Assembly: GCA_002256465.1 (NCBI GenBank)
Contig: NQJG01000052.1
Span: 1 to 6,045 of the forward strand
From: Methylococcaceae bacterium NSP1-1
GTDB lineage: Bacteria; Pseudomonadota; Gammaproteobacteria; Methylococcales; Methylomonadaceae
Direction of reading: 5' to 3'
Length of the DNA: 6,045 nt
Of the stretch, positions 1 to 5,079 are shown piece by piece. Both the position numbers and the translations under genes were made by a program. Under the pieces are notes generated by a model. That model searched no databases. It saw only the letters and a list, made by a program, of their open reading frames with translations, and was not told the origin of the DNA. Position 1 is the stretch's first letter; each line of letters opens with the position of its first letter.

Positions 1-558
1 CTGCAGCGTCTCTACATTCTGCTGTTTTAGCCAGGCAAAGAAAGTTTCTTTATCGGGCTTGGCAATGGCAAGTTTCTGGCAGCGACTGACAATAGTCGCA
101 GGTAAATGAGCCGGTTTATCGGTAATTAAAAGTATGACTGTGCGCTCTGTCGGCTCCTCCAGGCATTTTAGAAAAGCATTAGCCGCTGCATTGTTCATAA
201 GCTCGGCAGGATTTACAATGGTAACCCGATAGGACTCAAACTGAGGCTTTAGGGTCAAACGAGTTACCAGGCTGCGGATTTGTCCGATAGTAATGGCTTT
301 TCCCGGCTCATCGGGCCCTATTTGGATAAAATCGGGATGTGTTTCAGCGGTAAGCAGCAAACAACTGTCACAATGACCACAACCCAATCCGTTGCCTTGT
401 GGCTTCGCACAAAGCAGGGAAAAAGCAAATTGCTTGGCTAAATGCTGCTTACCCATACCTTTATTTCCAGTAATGAGTAAAGCCTGAGGAACACGATTTT
501 GCATTCTATAATCGCACAGATGATCCCAGTATTGTTGCAGCCAAGGCAAAACACTCAT
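1..558 (-). CDS. holB: DNA polymerase III delta-prime subunit (clamp loader), 5' part, truncated by window edge
   Basis: An open frame runs from ATG at 558 to the window edge, giving 186 residues of a protein usually about 330 long; the C-terminal collar domain is missing. The product is the non-hydrolysing delta-prime subunit of the clamp loader, which helps open and load the beta sliding clamp. Visible in order: a P-loop-like GNKGMGK at residues 31-37 followed by Gln instead of Ser/Thr, so degenerate as expected for delta-prime; a zinc-ribbon of Cys50, Cys60, Cys63 and Cys66; the FLKCLEEP segment at 129-136; and the SRC motif at 158-160 carrying the arginine finger. Spacing closely follows E. 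coli HolB. The ATG overlaps the tmk stop as ATGA, and no good Shine-Dalgarno precedes it, so translation is probably coupled to tmk. The identification is firm; only the missing end is unknown. Confidence 0.95.
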   Translation of the reverse strand, partial: MSVLPWLQQYWDHLCDYRMQNRVPQALLITGNKGMGKQHLAKQFAFSLLCAKPQGNGLGCGHCDSCLLLTAETHPDFIQIGPDEPGKAITIGQIRSLVTRLTLKPQFESYRVTIVNPAELMNNAAANAFLKCLEEPTERTVILLITDKPAHLPATIVSRCQKLAIAKPDKETFFAWLKQQNVETLQ

Positions 559-1178
559 CTTAACAAAGTACGAATAACATCAATCAGTGCACTTTGCACA
601 TCGACTAACGGCCGGTTAGCCCTAATCAATTTAATACGTTCGGGATGCAGTTCCGCTTGCAACAAATAAGCTCGCCTGACATGCTCAAAAAAGCTGATTT
701 TTTCTAATTCAAAACGGTCGAAACTTCCTCTTTCTCTGGCGCGCTCTATACCAATCTCAACTGGAGCATCCAGTAACACCGTCAAATCAGGTCTTAAATT
801 GCCCTGTACCAGATTTTCCAACCACTCAATAGTGCTAATGCGCATATTTCGACCTCCGCCCTGATAAGCATAAGTGGCATCGGTAAAGCGATCACAAAGG
901 ACCCACTCTCCCTGCGCCAAGGCTGGCTCAATAACATGTTTGATATGCTGGGCGCGAGCAGCAAAAATCAGCAATAATTCGGCTTGTTCTGAAATTATTT
1001 CACTGTCCTTGTCTAGCAATAAATGGCGTATTTTTTCGGCCAGCACGGTCCCCCCGGGCTCGCGAGTAACAACAACAGGAATGTTATGCTCCTGTAAGTA
1101 GTCCCTTATAAAAGTCAAATTGGTGGTTTTGCCAACCCCTTCCCCACCTTCCAATGTGATAAATTTGCCTCTGATCAT
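555..1178 (-). CDS. tmk: Thymidylate kinase (dTMP kinase)
   Basis: A 207-residue, full-length thymidylate kinase that phosphorylates dTMP to dTDP with ATP in the cytoplasm, the step shared by the de novo and salvage routes to dTTP. The P-loop is GGEGVGKT at residues 11-18. TREPGGT at 38-44 is the dTMP-site motif. CDRF at 95-98 followed by YQGGGR at 105-110 is the family signature, and the lid region around 146-156 is arginine-rich (RARERGSFDRF), as in the E. coli-type enzymes. The ATG overlaps the mltG stop as ATGA (1175-1178) and has a good Shine-Dalgarno, AAGGAA, 5 nt upstream. The 3' end overlaps holB by another ATGA. The tmk-holB pair is a widely conserved order. Nothing is unusual. Confidence 0.98.
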   Translation of the reverse strand: MIRGKFITLEGGEGVGKTTNLTFIRDYLQEHNIPVVVTREPGGTVLAEKIRHLLLDKDSEIISEQAELLLIFAARAQHIKHVIEPALAQGEWVLCDRFTDATYAYQGGGRNMRISTIEWLENLVQGNLRPDLTVLLDAPVEIGIERARERGSFDRFELEKISFFEHVRRAYLLQAELHPERIKLIRANRPLVDVQSALIDVIRTLLR

Positions 1179-2272
1179 TTTTTCTTCCTTTGAAAGCTGT
1201 CCACCGCCAGGTTATGATCTTTTAATGTAGCAGAAAACTCATGAGTGCCGTCACCACGAGCTACAAAATACAGGGTATTGCTATTATCAGGATGCAGGGC
1301 GGCATTAATAGCATCACGTCCCGGCATGGCAATCGGGGTTGGCGGCAAGCCTTTAATTACATAAGTATTGTAAGGTGTCGCTGTTTTTAAATCTTTATAA
1401 CTGATATTACCCCGGTAATTTTCACCCATGCCATAAATGACCGTAGGGTCTGTTTGCAGCAACATGCCTGTTTGAAGTCTGCGTATAAATACCCCCGCTA
1501 TTAAGGGTCTCTCAGTAACTACCCCGGTTTCTTTCTCTACAATTGAAGCTAATATCAATGCTTCATAAGGCGTTTTGAAAGGCAAAGCCTCAGCTTTTTG
1601 GCGCCATTCCTCCTTCAATACTAATTGCATTTTATCGTAGGCTCTTTTTAATAAAGCAATATCAGAAGTATGCTTTTCAAAAAAATAGGTGTCCGGAAAA
1701 AACAAACCCTCAGGCGACTGCATGGATGCAGGAGGTACGACCCCAGGGACGGGGGAGCTAGAACAACGGATGGAGCAGTTGTCGAGAGCAATTGCCGAGT
1801 GTTTTATATCGACTCCAAGCTGGGACATTAACGCTTCAAAATCAATGTTATGCAAGGTATGATCAAGGTTAGGGTTGTTCTCAACCTCCTGCAGTATTTC
1901 TTTAAAATTCCAACCTTCCGGAAAAGTAATCGCATATTGCCTGGTTTTTCCTTGCACAAACAGGCCTAATATTTCGGGTAGAGTTAAACCAGGCGCTAAC
2001 TCGTATTCTCCAGTTTTAAGTTTTTTAACCGCCTTTTCCCGAACAGCAATGACTTTAAACCAGAACGGCTTAATGCCTACGTTTTGGGCTCGCAGCTTAT
2101 CGCTAATTTGCTTAAACGAATCACCCTTGTTGATTTCTATAACAACCGGCTTACCAACCACCGCAGGTGTGTGTAAAGCACTTTCAAAGTCTCGCCACGC
2201 CCAGCCACACGCTACAATTAAGGTAAGTAATACACAAACGATGATTTTAAAAACCACCGCTAATTGCCTCAT
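1175..2272 (-). CDS. mltG: Endolytic peptidoglycan transglycosylase MltG (YceG family), carrying a 28-residue insert
   Basis: MltG cleaves nascent glycan strands at the periplasmic face of the inner membrane and is thought to set their length. The chosen ATG at 2272 gives 365 residues. An upstream in-frame GTG at 2317 would add 15 polar residues before the membrane anchor and a 71-nt overlap with pabC, so it is less likely; neither start has a clear Shine-Dalgarno. Residues 3-26 form one hydrophobic segment after MR, with IVAC at 19-22 weakly resembling a lipobox. The YceG domain follows: PEGLFFPDTY at 187-196, ASIVEKET at 242-249 with the presumed catalytic Glu246 (equivalent to E. coli Glu218), LQTDPTVIYGMG near 272-283, and PYNTY then GLPPTPIAMPG near 300-318. 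Residues 159-186 are an apparent insertion between His158 and Pro187, described separately; without it the protein would be 337 residues, close to the 340 of E. coli. The gene overlaps pabC by 26 nt and tmk by 4 nt. Confidence 0.95.
   Translation of the reverse strand: MRQLAVVFKIIVCVLLTLIVACGWAWRDFESALHTPAVVGKPVVIEINKGDSFKQISDKLRAQNVGIKPFWFKVIAVREKAVKKLKTGEYELAPGLTLPEILGLFVQGKTRQYAITFPEGWNFKEILQEVENNPNLDHTLHNIDFEALMSQLGVDIKHSAIALDNCSIRCSSSPVPGVVPPASMQSPEGLFFPDTYFFEKHTSDIALLKRAYDKMQLVLKEEWRQKAEALPFKTPYEALILASIVEKETGVVTERPLIAGVFIRRLQTGMLLQTDPTVIYGMGENYRGNISYKDLKTATPYNTYVIKGLPPTPIAMPGRDAINAALHPDNSNTLYFVARGDGTHEFSATLKDHNLAVDSFQRKKK
1184..1189 (-). promoter_or_regulatory. Ribosome-binding site of tmk
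   Basis: The minus strand reads AAGGAA, followed by 5 nt and the tmk ATG at 1178. It lies inside the last codons of mltG. Together with the ATGA overlap it fixes the tmk start and lets tmk initiate on its own as well as by coupling. Confidence 0.75.
1715..1798. repeat. In-frame 84-bp GC-rich palindromic insertion within mltG
   Basis: This segment encodes 28 residues (28 x 3 = 84 bp) that split what is normally a continuous HPEG-FFPDTY stretch of MltG. It is about 60% GC, clearly above the flanking DNA. It contains CTGCAT-GG-ATGCAG (1718-1731), a CCCC/GGGG pair around 1741-1754, and ACAAC/GTTGT arms (1763-1767, 1778-1782). By hand translation, two frames on each strand are stop-free across it. 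CGA occurs at both edges (1715-1717 and 1796-1798), possibly a 3-bp duplication. These traits resemble small palindromic elements that insert in frame into genes, such as the Rickettsia palindromic elements. Whether it is truly dispersed cannot be seen from one copy. Confidence 0.55.
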
Positions 2273-3080
2273 TTTGAAATTGAGTGAGCCAGGTTTGTAA
2301 TTGTCTGGTTCTCTCACCTACTGAAAAACATGTCGTTGCGATTTGCTTGATGGGCCAGATACCTACAATCGAATTACAGACAAAGACCTCATCAGCCGAT
2401 AACAGTTCATCTTTAGTAAATGTGTGCTCTATCACAGAAAACCCATAATCATAAGACATCGCCATTATAATGCCGCGCATAATGCCGGCAACACCTGCTA
2501 GCGCAAGTGATGAGGTATAAAGAGTATCATTTTTAACATAAAAAAGATTAGTCATTGTTCCTTCAATAACATGTTCATTCATATCGAGCATAATACCCTC
2601 CTGAATATCGGGATTAGTCCATTCAGCCCGCGCCAATATCTGCTCAAGCCGGTTCAGATGTTTAATACCCGCTAAACCTGGATTTAACCCTAAACGGGTA
2701 TCGCAAAATAGGGCTGTTATACCCTGCACCTTGTAGATGTCTGGATAATCAGGAAATGGATGTAAACTTAATACACGGGTAGTCTGAATCACATCAGGTT
2801 GGCGGTAACCTCGCCCACCTGAACCGCGAGTGAGTATCATCTTAAGAACGGCTTTGCTTGAATGTTGGCAAAGCTTTTTAGCCTCGAATGTAAGAAGCTC
2901 TGTACTTGGGAAAGGAATATAAAGCCGACGACAACCAGCCTCTAATCGATCTATATGTCGACCAATAAAGACAGGCTGTCCGTTGGTAACTGCTATTGTT
3001 TCAAATAATCCATCACCGTATTGAAAACCACGATCAGATATTTCAATATGCGACCTGCACTCACCATTAACCAGAATCAT
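2247..3080 (-). CDS. pabC: Aminodeoxychorismate lyase (PLP-dependent fold type IV)
   Basis: This 277-residue protein converts 4-amino-4-deoxychorismate to p-aminobenzoate and pyruvate, the last step of the folate precursor branch. It belongs to the branched-chain aminotransferase / D-amino acid transaminase fold. SDRGFQYGDGLFET at residues 15-28 is the N-terminal family signature. GIKHLNRLEQ at 138-147 contains Lys140, the expected PLP Schiff-base lysine, and EGTMTNLF at 173-180 is the conserved cofactor-binding segment. Length and start agree with E. coli PabC. Position between fabF and mltG is the usual gammaproteobacterial arrangement and makes PabC more likely than an aminotransferase. 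The ATG at 3080 is preceded by a pyrimidine-rich stretch with no recognisable Shine-Dalgarno. The 3' end overlaps mltG by 26 nt. No pabA or full pabB lies in this window. Confidence 0.93.
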   Translation of the reverse strand: MILVNGECRSHIEISDRGFQYGDGLFETIAVTNGQPVFIGRHIDRLEAGCRRLYIPFPSTELLTFEAKKLCQHSSKAVLKMILTRGSGGRGYRQPDVIQTTRVLSLHPFPDYPDIYKVQGITALFCDTRLGLNPGLAGIKHLNRLEQILARAEWTNPDIQEGIMLDMNEHVIEGTMTNLFYVKNDTLYTSSLALAGVAGIMRGIIMAMSYDYGFSVIEHTFTKDELLSADEVFVCNSIVGIWPIKQIATTCFSVGERTRQLQTWLTQFQNEAISGGF

Positions 3081-3141
3081 AAGGAATGGGAATAAAATAA
3101 CGAGGACATTTTGACGCAGGATTTTTATTCATATTCAAGTC

Positions 3142-3181
3142 GTATCAACAGGAGCATAGCAAGCTATATTACTGTTGATAC
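3142..3181. repeat. Symmetric 40-bp palindrome between fabF and pabC
   Basis: Outer arms GTATCAACAG (3142-3151) and CTGTTGATAC (3172-3181) are perfect 10-bp inverted repeats. Inner arms ATAGC (3156-3160) and GCTAT (3163-3167) are also perfect, and both pairs share the same centre at 3161.5. Neither strand has a T-run just after the structure, so it is not a standard intrinsic terminator. It could be an mRNA processing or stability structure, a protein-binding dyad, or a REP-like intergenic repeat. On the minus strand the outer arm also contains TTGATA, which sits 16 nt before AAAAAT (3121-3126), a poor promoter candidate for pabC. Confidence 0.7.
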
Positions 3182-3237
3182 AGCGCAGAAGACGGATAAT
3201 AAGACAAGCCATAGCTTTCACGTTCTAAAATTACCAT
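3169..3237 (-). other. 22-codon open frame, possible gene remnant or leader peptide
   Basis: The frame begins at ATG 3237 and ends at a TAA (3169-3171) lying inside the 40-bp palindrome, encoding MVILERESYGLSYYPSSALY plus two Gln. GGGA stands directly against the ATG, too close to act as a normal ribosome-binding site. The LSYYPSSALY pattern faintly recalls the N-terminus of PabB (aminodeoxychorismate synthase component I), a gene that adjoins pabC in some proteobacteria, so a decayed pabB start is conceivable. It could equally be chance. I do not claim it is expressed. Confidence 0.2.
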
Positions 3238-3247
3238 TCCCAAGTAA

Positions 3248-3286
3248 AAACGTTACAGTCGCGTCTTTACTCTATTCGTAACGTTT
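3248..3286 (-). terminator. Weak stem-loop spanning the fabF stop codon
   Basis: The arms AAACGTTAC (3248-3256) and GTAACGTTT (3278-3286) are perfect 9-bp inverted repeats separated by 21 nt, and the fabF TAG (3272-3274) lies in the loop. Read on the minus strand the second arm runs into GTTTTTAC, giving a short T-run. The stem is AT-rich and the loop is large, so at best this is a leaky terminator or attenuator before pabC. Confidence 0.3.
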
Positions 3287-4516
3287 AAAAACCAGGGTAC
3301 CATTGGTGCCACCAAAACCAAATGAATTGGACATGGCTACATCGATTTTCATATTTCTTGCCGTATTCGGCACATAATCAAGATCGCATTCAGGATCTTG
3401 ATTTTCCAGGTTAATTGTTGGCGGTGCAATTTGGTTTTGGATACTTAATGCCGCGATCACTGCCTCAATACCTCCTGCCGCCCCTAACATGTGGCCAAGC
3501 ATGGATTTTGTGGAGCTAATTGCAACTTTATAGGCGTAATCACCCAACGCCGCTTTCATCGCATGGGTTTCACCTATATCGCCTGCAGGCGTCGATGTGC
3601 CATGCGCATTGATGTAATCAACATCGTCCGTATTTAAACCAGCATCGCGTAAGGCATTTCTCATACACCGAGCAGCGCCCTCTCCACCTGCTGATGGTGT
3701 TGTCATGTGATAGGCATCAGCACTCATGCCATAGCCGACCACTTCGGCATAAATTTTTGCGCCACGGGCTTTAGCATGTTCCAGCTCTTCAAGAACAACA
3801 ACACCCGCACCATCACTTAATACAAAGCCATCTCGATCTCTATCCCAAGGACGACTGGCGGCTTGAGGATCATCATTACGACGGGATAAGGCTTTGGCAG
3901 AAGCAAACCCACCCATTGCTGTCGGTGATGTTGTACAGCGCTCTGCACCGCCTGCAATCATCACATCGGCATCACCATACATTATATGCCGGGCGGCATC
4001 GCCAATATTATGAGTACCCGTAGCACAGGCTGTAACGATGGCAAAGTTAGGACCTTTTAACCCGTATTTGATTGAAAGATTGCCTGAAATCATATTAATA
4101 ATGTTACCAGGTACAAAGAATGGCGAGATACGGCGCGGCCCGCCTTTCTCATAGATTGAATAGCATTCCTCAATACCAGTGATACCGCCTATCCCAGCAC
4201 CTATTGCTACACCGATACGTTCAGCATTTGTCTCGGTGACTTCAAGTCCTGAATCATCAATAGCCTGACACCCAGCAGCAATACCATAATGGATAAACCC
4301 ATCCATCCGTTTGGCATCTTTGTCGGGAATATACCGGGAGATATCAAAATTTCTTATTACGCCGCCAAAAGTGCTGGCAAATGGAGAAATATCAAAGGAA
4401 TCAATTGGACTTATGCCACTTTTACCATTAATAATACCGTCCCATGTTTCTGCGACAGTGTTGGCTAAGCACGTAACCGCACCCAATCCAGTTATTACAA
4501 CTCGACGTTTGCTCAA
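3272..4516 (-). CDS. fabF: 3-oxoacyl-[acyl-carrier-protein] synthase II
   Basis: This 414-residue thiolase-fold enzyme condenses malonyl-ACP with acyl-ACP to elongate fatty acids in the cytoplasm; in E. coli the KAS II type also handles temperature-dependent elongation of unsaturated chains. The active-site Cys164 sits in VTACATGTHNIG, the His pair is His305 in NAHGTSTPAGD and His342 in GHMLGAAG, Lys337 is in STKSMLGH, and the gating loop GFGG is at 400-403 with Phe401. Length and the MSKRRVVITGLG start match E. coli FabF (about 413 residues). That conserved start forces a TTG initiation codon at 4516: the frame is closed by a TGA at 4565-4567 and contains no ATG or GTG between. No convincing Shine-Dalgarno precedes it. 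It follows acpP after a 191-nt structured gap. The FabF assignment over FabB rests on length, motifs and the acpP neighbour. Confidence 0.97.
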   Translation of the reverse strand: MSKRRVVITGLGAVTCLANTVAETWDGIINGKSGISPIDSFDISPFASTFGGVIRNFDISRYIPDKDAKRMDGFIHYGIAAGCQAIDDSGLEVTETNAERIGVAIGAGIGGITGIEECYSIYEKGGPRRISPFFVPGNIINMISGNLSIKYGLKGPNFAIVTACATGTHNIGDAARHIMYGDADVMIAGGAERCTTSPTAMGGFASAKALSRRNDDPQAASRPWDRDRDGFVLSDGAGVVVLEELEHAKARGAKIYAEVVGYGMSADAYHMTTPSAGGEGAARCMRNALRDAGLNTDDVDYINAHGTSTPAGDIGETHAMKAALGDYAYKVAISSTKSMLGHMLGAAGGIEAVIAALSIQNQIAPPTINLENQDPECDLDYVPNTARNMKIDVAMSNSFGFGGTNGTLVFKRYE

Positions 4517-4631
4517 TGTAATGTACCGTAAGATAAAGTGAAGAAGAGGATGAAGGGGTATTAATCAAAAGACCGCATTAAAAAAACATTAACAATCAAT
4601 ACGTTAAAATCCAGAATTGCACGGGACAATT

Positions 4632-4648
4632 GCGTACATTTTGTACGC
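4632..4648 (-). other. Small perfect hairpin in the acpP-fabF gap
   Basis: GCGTACA (4632-4638) and TGTACGC (4642-4648) form a 7-bp stem with a 3-nt loop. A further 5-bp stem, CGTTA/TAACG, lies at 4648-4662. With the 4670-4696 stem-loop they make a row of three structures downstream of acpP. The 7-nt T-run at 4580-4586 is too far away to make this a terminator. A role in mRNA processing, or a protein-binding dyad, is possible. Confidence 0.4.
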
Positions 4649-4669
4649 GTTATTTGCTAACGGTTACTC

Positions 4670-4696
4670 AGTGGATGAACTTATAGTTCATCCACT
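4670..4696 (-). other. Strong 11-bp stem-loop just after the acpP stop codon
   Basis: AGTGGATGAAC (4670-4680) and GTTCATCCACT (4686-4696) are perfect inverted repeats around a 5-nt loop. The structure begins 11 nt after the acpP TAA in the direction of transcription. No T-run follows (the next bases are GAGTAACCG), so a simple intrinsic terminator is unlikely. It is well placed to be a 3' stabiliser or processing stop that yields a separate abundant acpP mRNA while some transcription continues into fabF. Confidence 0.65.
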
Positions 4697-4707
4697 AATA
4701 ATCAGTC

Positions 4708-4938
4708 TTACGCGTTTTTTTCCACGTAATCGATAGCCTGCTGAACAGTTGTAATTTTTTCAGCCTCATCGTCTGGAATTTCGCATTCGAATTCTTCTTC
4801 AAGAGCCATAACGAGTTCAACTGTATCCAGAGAATCAGCACCGAGATCATCTACAAATGAAGCATCGTTAGCGATATCTTCTTTAACACCTAATTGCTCT
4901 GCAACAATCTTTTTTACTCGTTCTTCAATGTTACTCAT
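4708..4938 (-). CDS. acpP: Acyl carrier protein
   Basis: ACP carries growing acyl chains as thioesters on a 4'-phosphopantetheine arm for FabD, FabF, FabG and other enzymes. The protein is 76 residues, small and very acidic. The DSL motif at 35-37 contains Ser36, the phosphopantetheine attachment site, within [18 protein letters not shown], the recognition helix almost identical to that of E. coli. The start is placed at ATG 4938 because [10 protein letters not shown] aligns with E. coli MSTIEERVKK and GAGGA lies 8 nt upstream; a TTG five codons earlier would overlap that ribosome-binding site and add non-conserved residues. Relative to E. coli the loop after LGVK is one residue shorter. The gene has its own near-consensus promoter and structured leader, and a stem-loop just after its stop, suggesting expression apart from fabG and fabF, which suits a very abundant protein. 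Confidence 0.98.
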   Translation of the reverse strand: MSNIEERVKKIVAEQLGVKEDIANDASFVDDLGADSLDTVELVMALEEEFECEIPDDEAEKITTVQQAIDYVEKNA

Positions 4939-4946
4939 AATTATTA

Positions 4947-4951
4947 TCCTC
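4947..4951 (-). promoter_or_regulatory. Ribosome-binding site of acpP
   Basis: GAGGA on the minus strand lies 8 nt before the ATG at 4938. It is a strong site, starts 3 nt beyond the end of the 4955-4990 inverted repeat, and decides the acpP start against the upstream TTG at 4953. Confidence 0.85.
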
Positions 4952-4954
4952 AAA

Positions 4955-4990
4955 CATTGTAAGTTTTTCGATCTTGAGAAACTTACAATG
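4955..4990 (-). promoter_or_regulatory. Perfect 12-bp inverted repeat in the acpP leader
   Basis: CATTGTAAGTTT (4955-4966) and AAACTTACAATG (4979-4990) are exact inverted repeats with a 12-nt spacer. In the mRNA this would form a 12-bp stem ending 3 nt before the Shine-Dalgarno, leaving that site exposed but close. It could set ribosome access, stabilise the message or bind a regulator as DNA or RNA. It does not match an operator that I recognise. Confidence 0.7.
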
Positions 4991-5017
4991 ATATTGTTAT
5001 TAGTTTTGACTGAAATC

Positions 5018-5040
5018 CCGTCTCCGGCAAATCCAGACGG
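5018..5040 (-). promoter_or_regulatory. Stem-loop at the predicted 5' end of the acpP transcript
   Basis: On the minus strand CCGTCT pairs with AGACGG (6 bp). A further GG/CC pair across a 2-nt bulge extends it to about 8 bp around an ATTTG loop. It starts about 1-2 nt after the start point predicted from the -10 box at 5048-5053. Terminal stem-loops of this kind protect some bacterial mRNAs from decay, as in ompA. No T-run follows, so it is not a terminator of fabG. Confidence 0.5.
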
Positions 5041-5047
5041 CGGGGCA

Positions 5048-5075
5048 ATTATACTTAATATTACAACAATGTCAC
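5048..5075 (-). promoter_or_regulatory. Sigma70-type promoter for acpP
   Basis: The minus strand carries GTGACA (5075-5070; 5 of 6 matches to TTGACA), a 16-nt spacer, then a perfect TATAAT (5053-5048). The -35 box and spacer begin just past the fabG stop at 5080. Initiation near 5041 would give a leader of about 100 nt. An internal promoter before acpP is also known in the E. coli fab cluster. Confidence 0.7.
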
Positions 5076-5079
5076 CATA

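Noticed and set aside
1..6. PstI site exactly at the window start
   Set aside because: This probably reflects a cloning or library boundary and has no evident biological meaning.
1875..2300. Plus-strand open frames such as those at 1875-2300, 874-1101, 4311-4541 and 5411-5674
   Set aside because: Each lies antisense to a confidently identified gene and shows no recognisable domain, so they are reading-frame shadows.
2273..2317. GTG start at 2317 for mltG
   Set aside because: It adds 15 polar residues before the membrane anchor and a 71-nt overlap with pabC, with no properly spaced ribosome-binding site. It is not fully excluded.
3079..3141. A 20-odd-codon frame (MNKNPASKCPRYF and onward) running into the pabC start
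   Set aside because: No ribosome-binding site and no family resemblance; its length is expected by chance.
3121..3148. Possible promoter TTGATA-16-AAAAAT before pabC
   Set aside because: The -10 match is poor and the -35 is part of the palindrome arm; too weak to list as a feature.
4580..4586. T7 run on the minus strand upstream of fabF as an intrinsic terminator
   Set aside because: No GC-rich stem lies immediately before it; the nearest hairpin is about 45 nt away.
4939..4953. TTG start five codons upstream of the acpP ATG
   Set aside because: It would overlap the acpP Shine-Dalgarno and add residues absent from ACPs; the ATG at 4938 matches the family start.
4931..4957. An 8-codon upstream frame (ATG in the hairpin arm, stop overlapping the acpP start)
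   Set aside because: It has no ribosome-binding site and its ATG is buried in the 12-bp stem; the overlap with acpP is probably chance.
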